The notes under the pieces: model-generated
The model's database searches: none
Seen by the model: the letters and a program-made list of their open reading frames with translations, nothing else
Told to the model about the DNA's origin: nothing
Program-made: the position numbers and the translations under genes
Assembly (NCBI GenBank): GCA_021817845.1
Contig: JAKAFW010000006.1
Location: 62,001 to 126,000 of the forward strand
Source: FEN-1297 sp021817845
GTDB lineage: Bacteria > Bacteroidota > Ignavibacteria > Ignavibacteriales > Ignavibacteriaceae
Reading direction: 5' to 3'
DNA length: 64,000 bases
In this document: positions 52,499 through 62,151 of the stretch, piece by piece
How positions within the stretch are numbered: the first letter of the stretch is position 1
How the letters are laid out: each line of letters begins with the position of its first letter

Positions 52499-52996
52499 CT
52501 ATTTAGATTTTTTTGTTTTTTTTGCCGATGTATATTTTTCAATTTCATAGTTGATCATTTTTTCAGGCATTTCAGTTTTTACTATCTCTACTCCGGAGGT
52601 AGTATAAAATTGTGTTGCAAGCGTGTCATGAAAATCCGAAAAAACAACTACGCGGACTATACCTGCAGCTATCAAAGCTTTTGCGCAGGTTGTGCAGGAC
52701 ATGTTTGTAATATATGCGGTAGCGCCTTTTAAGGTCACTCCGTGAATTGCCGCCTGAGTAAGCGCATTCATCTCAGCATGATTTGTTCTTACGCAGTGAT
52801 TATCTACAACTAAACAACCAATATCTTCACAATGCGGATGCCCGGGCAAGGAGCCGTTATAACCTGTTGCCAACACAAATTTATCTTTTACAAATACACA
52901 TCCGCAATGCATTCGCGGGCAGGTCGATCTTTCAGAGGCAAGCATGGCAAGCTTCAGAAAATATTCGTCCCACGATGGCCGTTTCTTTTTATTCAT
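52499..52996 (-). CDS. dCMP deaminase family protein
   Basis: A zinc deaminase that makes dUMP from dCMP for thymidylate synthesis. 165 residues. Zinc motifs: HAEMNALTQAAIHG (His and the catalytic Glu) and NMSCTTCAKALIAAGI (two Cys). CPRMHCGCVFVKDKFVLATGYNGS is the usual N-terminal block with an extra Cys/His metal set. The C-terminus ends in a Lys-rich tail (EKYTSAKKTKKSK), not part of the fold. ComEB-like proteins share this layout. Confidence 0.93.
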   Translation of the reverse strand: MNKKKRPSWDEYFLKLAMLASERSTCPRMHCGCVFVKDKFVLATGYNGSLPGHPHCEDIGCLVVDNHCVRTNHAEMNALTQAAIHGVTLKGATAYITNMSCTTCAKALIAAGIVRVVVFSDFHDTLATQFYTTSGVEIVKTEMPEKMINYEIEKYTSAKKTKKSK

Positions 52997-53002
52997 ATAA
53001 TT

Positions 53003-53539
53003 TTATTTGCTCCAATCTTTCTTTAGCATTGAATACACAAAAAGATCAACATACTTATCATATAGGTACTGTCCCTCTTTTTCAATTCCCTCAAAGGAAA
53101 AATTTAATTTTTGTGGAATTGCCTGACTCTTTTTATTTCCTTCGGCACATTTAATGGTAATTCTGTTTAAACCGGCATCATAAAAGGCGTAATTTATAAG
53201 TGCCTTGCATGACCTGGTCATCACCCCTTTTCCTTGAAACTCTTCACCAAGCCAATAACCTATCTCAGCCTTCTTGTTTAGACGATCTCCGTTATGTACA
53301 TCGATCAGCCCTGCTAACAAATTATTATACCATATTTCCATAACATACCGGCTGGAATACATATCATGTTCGGACATTGCAAAAATGTAGTTGATAGTAT
53401 CCATAACACTCCTTGTTCCTTCTACAAAGCTCAACCACTCACCGAGATAACTGCGATTTGTATCAATCAATCTATACAATGCATCCGAACTAGACATTTC
53501 TAAATCCATAAGTGTAATTTCTGAATCTATGACAATCAT
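53003..53539 (-). CDS. GNAT N-acetyltransferase, RimJ/RimL type
   Basis: 178 residues. Marks: DLEMSSSDALYRLIDTNRSYLGEWLSF at the N-terminus, GLIDVHNGDRLNKKAEIGYWLGEEFQGKGVMTRSCKALINYAF carrying the acetyl-CoA loop QGKGVMT, and NRITIKCAEGNKKSQAIPQKLNFSFEG. This is the ribosomal-protein-acetyltransferase branch of GNAT. The true substrate is unknown. It is the first gene of the GNAT / dCMP deaminase / DMT transporter run; the next gene starts 6 bp after its stop. Confidence 0.9.
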   Translation of the reverse strand: MIVIDSEITLMDLEMSSSDALYRLIDTNRSYLGEWLSFVEGTRSVMDTINYIFAMSEHDMYSSRYVMEIWYNNLLAGLIDVHNGDRLNKKAEIGYWLGEEFQGKGVMTRSCKALINYAFYDAGLNRITIKCAEGNKKSQAIPQKLNFSFEGIEKEGQYLYDKYVDLFVYSMLKKDWSK

Positions 53540-53809
53540 AACTGTTTAGAATAAATATTAGTTGAAAAATAATGAAGACCCCTTTTTGTAAATTCACATT
53601 GTAAAACAATAAATTAAAATTACCGGGAATCTTAATGTCTCAAATGCAAAATAATAAAATCTTGATATAATTCATCAGGAAGAGTATTTATATTAAACAA
53701 ATTATCCATGAGCATAAATTAAGCACAAACTACAAAAAAGTTCTTGCTGTTAACCGGCTCTTATTGTTATTATTATATTATAAAAATATAAATTCATTTT
53801 AGGTTTATT

Positions 53810-55927
53810 ATGAAAACAAATCTGACGGCTATCATTATGTTATCACTTTTCATTTCTGCTGTAATTATTCCTCAGACAAAATTAAAATATCCGCTCACCA
53901 AAAAGGACGATGTTAAAGATAATTACTTTGGTACTATTGTTCCCGATCCATACCGCTGGCTTGAAGACGACACTGCTTCGGCTGTTAAAGAATGGGTGAA
54001 GGAAGAAAACAAAGTTACTTTCAGCTATCTTGATAAGATTCCTTACAGGGAGAAAATTAAGGCAAGACTTGAAAAACTATGGAACTATCCGAAATATTCT
54101 GCACCGTTCAAGGCGGGTAACGATTATTTCTTTTTTAAGAATGATGGACTTCAAAATCAAGCTGTGCTTTATATCCAAGACGGGCTTAATGCGAAACCGG
54201 AAGTTTTCTTAGACCCAAATAAACTTTCAAAGGATGGAACTGTTTCGCTTTCTGCATATGCTCCTTCAAAAGATGGAAAATATTTTGCTTATGGTACTGC
54301 TTCGGGCGGCTCTGATTGGAATGAATTTCACGTTATGGATGTTGCGACAAAAAAAGTCTTAAGTGATGAGCTTAAATGGATAAAGTTTTCTGGTATTGCC
54401 TGGTTTAAGGACGGTTTCTTTTATAGCCGTTATCCTACTCCGGCAAAGGGAGAAGAATTAACATCTAAAAATGAATATCATAAAGTATATTACCATAAAC
54501 TTGGAACAGAACAGTCGAGCGACAGCTTGATATATGAGAATTTGTCCCAACCTAAGTTAACGGTAGGTGCTCAGACGACTGAGGACGAGAGATTTTTAAT
54601 CCTTTATCTTTCGACAGGAACAAGCAATAATGCACTTTATGTTCAAAACCTAGAGAAGCCTGGTTCAACGGTGTTAAAAGTTATTGATAATTATGATCAT
54701 AATTACAGTGTTGTTGATAATATTGGTGATAAGCTTTTAGTTCTGACTGATAAAAATGCTCCTAAGTACCGGTTGGTCCTTATTGATCCTGAAAATCCAA
54801 GTGAAACAAACTGGCAAACTATTATTCCCGAAAAGAATGATGTCCTTCAGTCTGTTTCCGTTATCGGCGGAAAGTTAATTGCAATCTACATGAAGGACGC
54901 AAGCAATAGAATGTTTATGTATAGCCTTTCCGGCAATAATGAAGAAGAAATAAAATTACCTGTGCTCGGGACAATTGAAAGTTTAAGTGGAAAGAGAAAT
55001 GATAATATTGCTTTTTATGATTTTACATCATTCACATTTCCCCCGACAATTTATGAGCTAAATGTAAAAGATAACTCTTCTACTATTTTCCGTAAACCAG
55101 AAATCAATTTTAACTTTGATAATTATATAACTAAGCAAGTATTTTACAATAGCAAAGACGGAACTAAGGTTCCTATGTTTATTGTTTATAAAAAAGGACT
55201 GAAGAGAAACGGAAATAATCCTGCTTTTCTTTATGCATACGGCGGTTTTGATATCAGTATAAATCCTGCGTTCAGTATTACACGATTAATTTTTCTTGAG
55301 AATGGCGGAGTGCTTGCAATTCCTAATATTCGCGGAGGGGGCGAATACGGCGAAGCATGGCACAAAGCCGGTATGCTTGGCAAAAAGCAAAATGTGTTTG
55401 ATGATTTTATTGCGGCAGCAGAATACTTAATTAAAGAAAAATATACTTCTTCCCAAAAGCTTGCGATTAATGGAGCATCAAACGGAGGAATGTTAATCGG
55501 CGCTGTTACAAATCAACGACCTGATTTATTTAGGGTTGCAATACCTCAAGTAGGCGTACAGGATATGCTTCGGTTCCAGAAATTTACTATTGGTTGGGCA
55601 TGGGTAAATGAATACGGTTCAAGTGATGATTCGGCTCAGTTTCAATATTTATATAAATACTCGCCGCTTCAAAATATTAGGTCGGGTGTAAACTATCCGG
55701 CAATAATGGCAACTACGGCTGATCACGATGACCGCGTGGTCCCTGCACATTCTTTTAAGTATATCGCAACACTTCAGGATAAGTATAAAGGAAATAATCC
55801 GATCTTAATTAGGATTGAAACTCGTGCGGGACACGGCGCAGGTAAGCCTACTTCAAAAATTATTGATGAATGGACTGATATCTGGTCGTTCATATTTTAT
55901 AATTTAGGTGTGAAGACTATCTACTAA
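53810..55927 (+). CDS. Prolyl oligopeptidase family serine protease (S9A)
   Basis: 705 residues with an export signal (LTAIIMLSLFISAVIIPQT). An N-terminal seven-bladed propeller domain (about 35-410; DPYRWLEDDTASAVKEW, AYAPSKDGKYFAYGTASGG) precedes the alpha/beta-hydrolase domain. Catalytic residues: Ser557 in NGASNGGMLIGA, the Asp in ADHDDRVVPAHS (about 638-643) and His675 in RAGHGAG. FLYAYGGFDISINP and NIRGGGEYGEAWHKAG are the usual S9A motifs. It should cleave short peptides after proline in the periplasm. The preceding 270 bp are AT-rich and show no other gene. Confidence 0.96.
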   Translation: MKTNLTAIIMLSLFISAVIIPQTKLKYPLTKKDDVKDNYFGTIVPDPYRWLEDDTASAVKEWVKEENKVTFSYLDKIPYREKIKARLEKLWNYPKYSAPFKAGNDYFFFKNDGLQNQAVLYIQDGLNAKPEVFLDPNKLSKDGTVSLSAYAPSKDGKYFAYGTASGGSDWNEFHVMDVATKKVLSDELKWIKFSGIAWFKDGFFYSRYPTPAKGEELTSKNEYHKVYYHKLGTEQSSDSLIYENLSQPKLTVGAQTTEDERFLILYLSTGTSNNALYVQNLEKPGSTVLKVIDNYDHNYSVVDNIGDKLLVLTDKNAPKYRLVLIDPENPSETNWQTIIPEKNDVLQSVSVIGGKLIAIYMKDASNRMFMYSLSGNNEEEIKLPVLGTIESLSGKRNDNIAFYDFTSFTFPPTIYELNVKDNSSTIFRKPEINFNFDNYITKQVFYNSKDGTKVPMFIVYKKGLKRNGNNPAFLYAYGGFDISINPAFSITRLIFLENGGVLAIPNIRGGGEYGEAWHKAGMLGKKQNVFDDFIAAAEYLIKEKYTSSQKLAINGASNGGMLIGAVTNQRPDLFRVAIPQVGVQDMLRFQKFTIGWAWVNEYGSSDDSAQFQYLYKYSPLQNIRSGVNYPAIMATTADHDDRVVPAHSFKYIATLQDKYKGNNPILIRIETRAGHGAGKPTSKIIDEWTDIWSFIFYNLGVKTIY

Positions 55928-56265
55928 AGTTTTCCTATATGCCGAGTCTGTTACACAACTTCCAGATGTCATTTCGAAGGAGTCCCGCATACGGGATAAA
56001 TCATCGACTGAGAAATCTTTTAAGTTTTCAGCAAAGGAGATTTCTCACCGGCTAATCCGCTGAAAGCGGACGGATTCGAAATGACAAGGGTGGTCATTCT
56101 TTTATAAATAAAGGCAATGCCTTTTTCAATAACTCGAAATAACAACAAAGTAGTTATGCAACGCTCTCTGCCGGCAGGTTGGAGAAATGGAATAATGGGG
56201 TAAATCCATTATTCCAAAACTCCATTACTCCGGAGAACTTTTTGTTTGTAATATGATAGTTTAAG
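55928..56265. repeat. Repeat-rich gap after the prolyl oligopeptidase
   Basis: 338 bp. At 55940-56086 is a relative of the 3.44-kb repeat: GAGTCTGTTACACAACTTCC, then GTCATTTCGAAGGAG, CGACTGAGAAATC, GGAGATTTCTC and TTCGAAATGAC, with an extra CCCG-CATA-CGGG (55984-55995) and TCCGCT-GAA-AGCGGA (56056-56070). At 56179-56234 is a second palindromic class, listed separately. No gene was seen. Confidence 0.7.
56179..56234. repeat. Palindromic repeat, copy 1 of a pair flanking pruA
   Basis: TGGAATAATGG (56188-56198), 7-nt loop, CCATTATTCCA (56206-56216), with outer GGAG/CTCC pairing. Its right half, CCATTATTCCA plus TCCATTACTCC, recurs at 58150-58175. Confidence 0.7.
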
Positions 56266-57897
56266 CTATTTCTCATTCATAAATGGATAACGCCAATCTT
56301 TTGGAGGAACAAATGTTTCTTTAATCGAGCGTGCAGTCATCCACCGCATGATGTTCATTGCACTACCTGCTTTATCATTTGTACCTGATGAGCGACCGCC
56401 TCCGAATGGCTGTTGCCCGACAACCGCTGCGGTTGGTTTATCGTTAATGTAAAAATTGCCGGCAGCATTGCGGAGTTTGTTCGACATTTTTACCAATACA
56501 TTTCTATCTTGAGACCAGATAGCTCCAGTTAGTGCGTAAGGCGAAGTCGTGTCGCATAGATCCAGTGTCTCATCAAACTTATTGTCATCATAAACGAATA
56601 TTGTAAACACAGGGCCAAATATTTCTTCTTCCATTGTTTTGAATCGGGGATTGGTAGTTACGATTGTAGTAGGCTCAATAAAAAATCCTTTCGAGTCGTC
56701 GCACTTGCCGCCGGTAATAATTTCTGCTTCTTTCGATTCCTTTGCAAAATCAATATAGGATTTTATAGTATTGAAAGCTCCTTTATCAATTACTGCGGAC
56801 ATAAAGTTTGTAAAGTCTTCCGGGTTGCCCATTTTTATTTTATTGACTTCTGCAACATATTTTTCTTTGAATTCCTGCCAGCGAGATTTTGGAATATACA
56901 TACGTGAGGCGGCGGAACACTTTTGTCCTTGATATTCAAATGCACCGCGGATAGCAGCAACAACAAGGGCATCCACATCAGCAGTATTATGTGCAAAGAT
57001 AAAATCTTTCCCGCCGGTTTCTCCGACAATGCGAGGATAATATTTTGCCTTATGAATGTTTTCTCCAATGGTCTTCCACATACCTTGAAATACGGCTGTC
57101 GAACCTGTGAAATGGATACCTGCAAGGTTGGGGCTTGCGAGGACAGGGTCGCCAACTTCGCCGCCGGAACCTGGTACAAAATTAATTACTCCCGCAGGTA
57201 AACCAGCTTCCTCCCAAAGCTTCATTAGAAAGTATGCAACGTAAACTGCACTCGAAGCAGGCTTCCATAGGGAAACATTTCCGACAATCACGGGTGCTGT
57301 CGGCAAATTACCGGCAATCGAAGTAAAGTTGAACGGTGTTACGGCAAAAACAAATCCTTCAAGCGGGCGGTATTCTTCGCGGTTCCACATTCCTTTTGGA
57401 GAATATGGTTGGTCACTCATCAACTGGGTCATATAGTAAGTGTTGAACCGCCAGAAGTCTATTAATTCGCAAGAAGAGTCTATTTCAGCTTGGTAAATAG
57501 TTTTCGATTGACCGAGCATAGTAGCAGCGTTTAGTGTAGATCGCCATGTGGTTGATAATAGTTCGGCAGCTTTTTGAAAGACAGAGGCGCGGTGTTCCCA
57601 TGGCATATCAGCCCAAGATTTTCTTGCTTCAAGTGCGGCTTCAATCGCCATGTTAACTTCTTTAGTGCCGGCTTTGTGATATACTCCTAATAGCTTTGAA
57701 TGATCATGAGGTGTACGGATTTCGGCAGTTTTTCCAGTTTTAATTTCCTTGCCACCTATGATAAGAGGGATTTCAATTTGCTTAGATTGAAGCTCTGCAA
57801 GCTTCTTTTTTAACTCAGCTTTTTCCGGTGTTCCCGGCGCATAAGTCAGAACCGGTTCGTTTACCGGTATCGGAAGTTTGAAATATGCATTGGACAT
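56266..57897 (-). CDS. pruA: L-glutamate gamma-semialdehyde dehydrogenase
   Basis: Oxidises glutamate-gamma-semialdehyde (from proline) to glutamate with NAD+. 543 residues, the stand-alone P5CDH type. Marks: ITGGKCDDSKGFFIEPTTI, TGSTAVFQGMWKTIG, the catalytic Glu in IVGETGGKDFIFAH, the catalytic Cys in YQGQKCSAASRMY, MEEEIFGPVFTIFVYDD, and NFYINDKPTAAVVGQQPFGG near the end. No proline dehydrogenase (PutA/PRODH) is in the window, so the partner is elsewhere. It is flanked on both sides by copies of one palindromic repeat. Confidence 0.96.
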   Translation of the reverse strand: MSNAYFKLPIPVNEPVLTYAPGTPEKAELKKKLAELQSKQIEIPLIIGGKEIKTGKTAEIRTPHDHSKLLGVYHKAGTKEVNMAIEAALEARKSWADMPWEHRASVFQKAAELLSTTWRSTLNAATMLGQSKTIYQAEIDSSCELIDFWRFNTYYMTQLMSDQPYSPKGMWNREEYRPLEGFVFAVTPFNFTSIAGNLPTAPVIVGNVSLWKPASSAVYVAYFLMKLWEEAGLPAGVINFVPGSGGEVGDPVLASPNLAGIHFTGSTAVFQGMWKTIGENIHKAKYYPRIVGETGGKDFIFAHNTADVDALVVAAIRGAFEYQGQKCSAASRMYIPKSRWQEFKEKYVAEVNKIKMGNPEDFTNFMSAVIDKGAFNTIKSYIDFAKESKEAEIITGGKCDDSKGFFIEPTTIVTTNPRFKTMEEEIFGPVFTIFVYDDNKFDETLDLCDTTSPYALTGAIWSQDRNVLVKMSNKLRNAAGNFYINDKPTAAVVGQQPFGGGRSSGTNDKAGSAMNIMRWMTARSIKETFVPPKDWRYPFMNEK

Positions 57898-58250
57898 AAA
57901 TGTTTTCCTTTAATTTTGTTTTGGATATTATGTATCCGTTTAATAATAAATTCAATACTTAAATTTATAATTGGCAGAATGGAAATGCAATTGTTAATTG
58001 ATAGATAAGTACTAGATAAGGAAATGAGAAGTGCGTCAGAGTGTATTCACAATGCATTCAGAGTGCATTCATAATTTTTAGAGGGGTAATAGGGATTTGT
58101 GAATCAATAATTTGTGAAGTGATGGAGTAGTGGAATAGATTAATTTTTTCCATTATTCCAACATTCCATTACTCCAAAGGGAAATCCTGCGTAATGTTAA
58201 TCAATAAGTAATTGGAGTATAATTATTGAAGATCGGGTGTCTATCGACTT
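57898..58250. repeat. Intergenic region with two repeat types
   Basis: 353 bp upstream of pruA (58250 side is the ychF 3' end). It holds about four degenerate copies of the GAATGCACTCT unit in reverse orientation (58032-58075), the inverted CTATTACCCC motif (58085-58096), the second palindromic copy (58123-58176) and a lone MITE-type end TCCTGCGTAATGTTAATC (58185-58202). The pruA promoter is expected at 57900-58020. Confidence 0.65.
58123..58176. repeat. Palindromic repeat, copy 2 of a pair flanking pruA
   Basis: TGGAGTAGTGGAATA at the left pairs imperfectly with the right half CCATTATTCCA plus ACAT plus TCCATTACTCC (58150-58174). The right half differs from copy 1 at only about three positions and lies in the same orientation. 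Confidence 0.65.
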
Positions 58251-59351
58251 TTAGACATTAAACAGAAAGTGCATGACATCTCCGTCTTGGACAACGTAAT
58301 CTTTACCCTCCACACGCATAACACCGGCGGCTTTACAGGCGGATTCGGATTTATATGTAATGTAATCATTATAGCCGATTACTTCTGCACGAATAAATCC
58401 TTTTTCAAAATCCGTATGAATTACTCCTGCGGCTTGCGGAGCCTTCCAGCCACGGTGAATCGTCCAAGCCCTTACTTCTTTAGGCCCGGCAGTAAAATAA
58501 CTGATTAAGCCCAGTGTATGGAAGCCTGTGCGGATAATTTTTTCAAGGCCGCTTTCTTTAACACCGTAAGATGCAAGAAATTCTTCACGCTCTTCGTCTT
58601 CAAGTCCGACCAATTCTTCTTCAACTTTAGCAGATATTTTTACCCAATCGGCTCCCTTTGATTCGGCGTAAGCTTTTAAGGATTTAACGTAATCATTATC
58701 TTCGGCTAAACTGCCCTCATTAACATTGGCGCAGTATATCATATTTTTTGCGGTCATTAGACGGAGTTCATTAAAAATTTCTTTTATAGATTCTTTATCT
58801 TTTTCGGGAAATGATGACGCAGGGTTTCCTTGATTCATAAAACTCATAAGCGCTTCGGCATCTTCGGCAGCAGCTTTAGCATTCTTATCTCCCTTAGCCA
58901 TCTTTTGCAGTCGATCTATCTTTTTTTCAAGGGTTTGAACATCGGCAAGGATTAATTCCGTCTCAATTACTTCAATATCGCGAAGAGGGTCGATGCTGCC
59001 GTCAACGTGGACAATATCATTATCCTCAAAACATCTTACCACATGCAAGATTGCTTCAGTTTCGCGGATATTAGTTAGAAACTGATTGCCGAGTCCTTCG
59101 CCTTTGCTGGCTCCTTTAACAAGTCCTGCAATATCAACAAAATCCACAGTAGAATTTACAAGACGTGCAGGATTAACAAGGACAGCCAATTTATTTATCC
59201 TTTCATCAGGCACCGGTACTATCGCCTTATTCGGTTCGATAGTGCAAAAAGGATAATTTGCTGCCTCCGCGTTTTGTGCTTTGGTAAGCGCATTAAATAA
59301 AGTGGACTTACCAACATTTGGCAGACCTACTATTCCGATACTTAGACCCAT
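58251..59351 (-). CDS. ychF: Redox-regulated ATPase YchF
   Basis: An Obg-family P-loop protein that prefers ATP and is linked to ribosomes and oxidative stress. 366 residues. Marks: P-loop IGIVGLPNVGKSTLFNALT, NYPFCTIEPNKAIVPVPDERI, VDIAGLVKGASKGEGLGNQFL, the NKxE replacement NMIYCANVNEGS, and a C-terminal TGS domain (VHGDVMHF-type ending with QDGDVMHFLFNV). It is monocistronic. Confidence 0.96.
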   Translation of the reverse strand: MGLSIGIVGLPNVGKSTLFNALTKAQNAEAANYPFCTIEPNKAIVPVPDERINKLAVLVNPARLVNSTVDFVDIAGLVKGASKGEGLGNQFLTNIRETEAILHVVRCFEDNDIVHVDGSIDPLRDIEVIETELILADVQTLEKKIDRLQKMAKGDKNAKAAAEDAEALMSFMNQGNPASSFPEKDKESIKEIFNELRLMTAKNMIYCANVNEGSLAEDNDYVKSLKAYAESKGADWVKISAKVEEELVGLEDEEREEFLASYGVKESGLEKIIRTGFHTLGLISYFTAGPKEVRAWTIHRGWKAPQAAGVIHTDFEKGFIRAEVIGYNDYITYKSESACKAAGVMRVEGKDYVVQDGDVMHFLFNV

Positions 59352-59456
59352 TTGGAGGCTCCGGATAATTAATAAAAATAGTTTTTTCTATGAAAATATT
59401 ATAAGAATAGAAATTTACTTGCAAAAACTAAAGACAGGAATTTGCCCAACCTTCAG

Positions 59457-61475
59457 TCAATTCCTGTGTTGCAAAAATGAATATTTTTCGGCATAATAAA
59501 GCATCTGCTCAGTAAAATCTTCAGGATAACTAATGTCTATGTTGACAATTTTTCCATCTTGATAATCCGGTGTTAGAACCGGGTTAATAAATCCACGGTA
59601 AGGAGCAATATTTAATTTTGCATATCTCTCTTTAACTTCTTTGTGGATTTCCGTGTCAACTTTTACACTGTAAGTTTCAATCAAATATTTTGCAGCTTCA
59701 TAATCTCCTTCAGAAGTTATTCTTTGAATTTCTTTCAGAAGCTCGCCAAAGATTATTCTAAGCTTATCAAAATCATTTATTACAAAAAAGGTTTTACTGT
59801 CTTTTACTATTTTTTCAATAACATCTTTTTCAACTTGTTTATTAGACAAATTAGCGTCTGATATATTTTTGCTTCTGCCTCTATCGTAAGCCCATTTTGA
59901 AATGAGTTGACGGTTACGCATGTGAGACTCTTCAATATTGTCTCCAAACTCAATTCTATAAAGCTGGAGCATCAAACCATTCCGGATATATTTTTCAATG
60001 CCTGCCTTCACTGCTTCAAAATTAGGAAGTAGTCCAAGCTCGAGCAATTTTTTATCCGGCAGATAATAAAGCGCAACTAAGTCCGCGCGGGTTTCTTCAA
60101 TTGCAGATGCATAATTCTTTAGGGTTTGTTTCGGCGTTCCGACGCCGGGGTTTATTTGTCCGGAGCCATGCCCAATTACTTCATGCAAATCAGTGTGAAT
60201 ATTATCAGCAAGAGGTGCATACTTTTTAGCTCGCTCAATTTCTTCATCATTAAAACAAAATTCATGCAACAACTTTTCGGAAGCGGCTTTGTCGTATGCA
60301 TAAACAATATTACCGAGGTTAACTGATTTGGAACCGTATTCTTTTCGTATCCAATTAGCATTGGGAAGATTTATACCAATCGGAGTTGAAGGAGAAGCAT
60401 CTCCCGCTTCAACAACAACAGAAATTACCTTCGCTGAAATACCTACGCAATTTTTCTTTTTGAATCGATCATCTATAGGAGAATTATCCTCAAACCACTG
60501 AGCGTTATCGCTTATTGCTTTTATTCTCTTGGTCGCTTCAAGATCCTTTATCGAAACAATTCCCTCATAAGCACCGCGATAACCGAGCGGGTCGCCGTAA
60601 ACTTCAATAAATCCACTAACTATGTCGACATTACTTTCGGTGTCTTTAAGCCAGGCAATATTATATTCGTCAAATAACTTTAGATCACCAGCTCTATAAA
60701 ACTCAACCAATTTATTTAACGCTAATTTCTGGGATTCATCTTCGGAAATTCCACATGCCTTTTCCAACCAATAAATTATCTTCTCTATCGCTGGAGAATA
60801 CATTCCACCGACTTTCCAGACTTTTTCTTTAATCTCTTCGTTTTCCTTCACAAGCTTTGAATTCAATCCGTAGGAGATTGGTTTATCGGAATTTTTATTT
60901 TCAATTAATGAGTAAAATTTTTCAACCTCTTTTTGAGTTAACCCTTCATAATAATTATTCGCTGATGTTTTAATTACGTCTTTATTTGAATCAAGGTTTA
61001 CTCTTTGTGAATCTACGATGGGATCAAAAATTATGGGGGTTATTTCTTCAAGAAACTCTTTGATTGTTTGGTTTGGGGTTAAGGGAAATTTCTTGGTGTC
61101 TGAATTAAGAACCAGATACTTAAAATATTCTTGCGAGATTTCAGGAATGAATTTCTTAGTTGAATAGTGGTGATGAATACCGTTTGAAAACCAAACACGC
61201 TTAGTATATATTAAGAATTTGTTGAAGTCGGTGGATTTTCTATCACCAGCAAAGGATTTTACGATTGTATCAAGGGTTCTTTTAATTTTTATATTGTGCT
61301 TATAGTTTTGATCGTAAATTATTTCTCTTCCAGATAGAGCAGCTTCATATAAATAATAGGCAAGAGTTTTTTCTTTCAATGAAAGCGTTTCAAATCCAGG
61401 AACTTGATAACGGAGAATTTCTATATCTGAAAATTTTTCAGTAGTGAACTTAAAATTATTTTCTGTGTCGGGCAT
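59457..61475 (-). CDS. Dipeptidyl-peptidase III-like metallopeptidase (M49)
   Basis: 672 residues, the M49 length. The zinc motif is HEVIGH at 431-436 in DLHEVIGHGSGQINPGVG. In the classic family it is HELLGH, with one more residue between the His pair than in other gluzincins. The third ligand and helper lie in the SAIEETRADLVALYYL block. It removes dipeptides from the N-terminus of short peptides. No signal peptide is visible, so it is probably cytoplasmic. A HAD hydrolase gene lies 20 bp upstream on the same strand, so the two are likely co-transcribed. Confidence 0.92.
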   Translation of the reverse strand: MPDTENNFKFTTEKFSDIEILRYQVPGFETLSLKEKTLAYYLYEAALSGREIIYDQNYKHNIKIKRTLDTIVKSFAGDRKSTDFNKFLIYTKRVWFSNGIHHHYSTKKFIPEISQEYFKYLVLNSDTKKFPLTPNQTIKEFLEEITPIIFDPIVDSQRVNLDSNKDVIKTSANNYYEGLTQKEVEKFYSLIENKNSDKPISYGLNSKLVKENEEIKEKVWKVGGMYSPAIEKIIYWLEKACGISEDESQKLALNKLVEFYRAGDLKLFDEYNIAWLKDTESNVDIVSGFIEVYGDPLGYRGAYEGIVSIKDLEATKRIKAISDNAQWFEDNSPIDDRFKKKNCVGISAKVISVVVEAGDASPSTPIGINLPNANWIRKEYGSKSVNLGNIVYAYDKAASEKLLHEFCFNDEEIERAKKYAPLADNIHTDLHEVIGHGSGQINPGVGTPKQTLKNYASAIEETRADLVALYYLPDKKLLELGLLPNFEAVKAGIEKYIRNGLMLQLYRIEFGDNIEESHMRNRQLISKWAYDRGRSKNISDANLSNKQVEKDVIEKIVKDSKTFFVINDFDKLRIIFGELLKEIQRITSEGDYEAAKYLIETYSVKVDTEIHKEVKERYAKLNIAPYRGFINPVLTPDYQDGKIVNIDISYPEDFTEQMLYYAEKYSFLQHRN

Positions 61476-61495
61476 AAGTTATATTTAGAAATAAA

Positions 61496-62104
61496 TTAAA
61501 TGATGTTTTTTTCTTTTAAATCAGACATAAGCTTTTCATAACCAAGAAACTGAACCGCATCCCAACCAGATTTTTGTGCACCTTCAACGTATTCTGCTAC
61601 ATCATCAATAAAAATATGTTCTTCCGGAGGAAAATTTGTAAATGCTTCTACAGAGCGGTAGATTTTTTCTTCAGGTTTTACTGCACGAACTTCATAGGAT
61701 AAGATTAGCTTATCGAAATATTTTAAGAATTCATTATCCTTCCATCCGTATTCCCGATGAATCGAATTGGTATTAGAAAGTAAGACAAGCTTATATTTTT
61801 CTTTTAGCTTTGGAAGTAACGCAGCAACATCATGGTTGACGGTGAATATTTGAGAATAATACTTGCAAAAAGTATCACCGTTAATTTTGTGTTTAAGGAC
61901 ATCAAGCATTTTTTGTATAAAATCTTGCTCTGATATATCTCCCCGCTCAAATTGGCGATGAATATCATAATTGTTTTTATAGTAATCGGCAAACTTATCG
62001 CCAAGCCCTGGTTTTATTGCGTTAAATCTTTCCGTCATTAAGCTATGATTGAAAGGAATAAGAACATTACCTAAATCAAAAACAATGGCAGAATATTTTT
62101 TCAT
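61496..62104 (-). CDS. HAD-IA family hydrolase
   Basis: About 202 residues. Motif I is IVFDLGNVLIPFNHSLM (nucleophile Asp; the second Asp is replaced by Asn, as in several HAD-IA phosphatases of the YihX type). Motif II is LVLLSNTNSIHREYG, and motif III/IV is KPEEKIYRSVEAF with IFIDDVAEYVEGAQKSGWDAVQF. I start at ATG 62104, which gives MKKYSAIVFDLG. A TTG at 62128 would add eight residues with no better ribosome-binding site. The substrate is unknown; YihX-like glucose-1-phosphatases are close in layout. Confidence 0.88.
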   Translation of the reverse strand: MKKYSAIVFDLGNVLIPFNHSLMTERFNAIKPGLGDKFADYYKNNYDIHRQFERGDISEQDFIQKMLDVLKHKINGDTFCKYYSQIFTVNHDVAALLPKLKEKYKLVLLSNTNSIHREYGWKDNEFLKYFDKLILSYEVRAVKPEEKIYRSVEAFTNFPPEEHIFIDDVAEYVEGAQKSGWDAVQFLGYEKLMSDLKEKNII

Positions 62105-62151
62105 CAACGGTCTTTCATCATTTTTCAAAATCTGTTATTAACAGCAGTATT

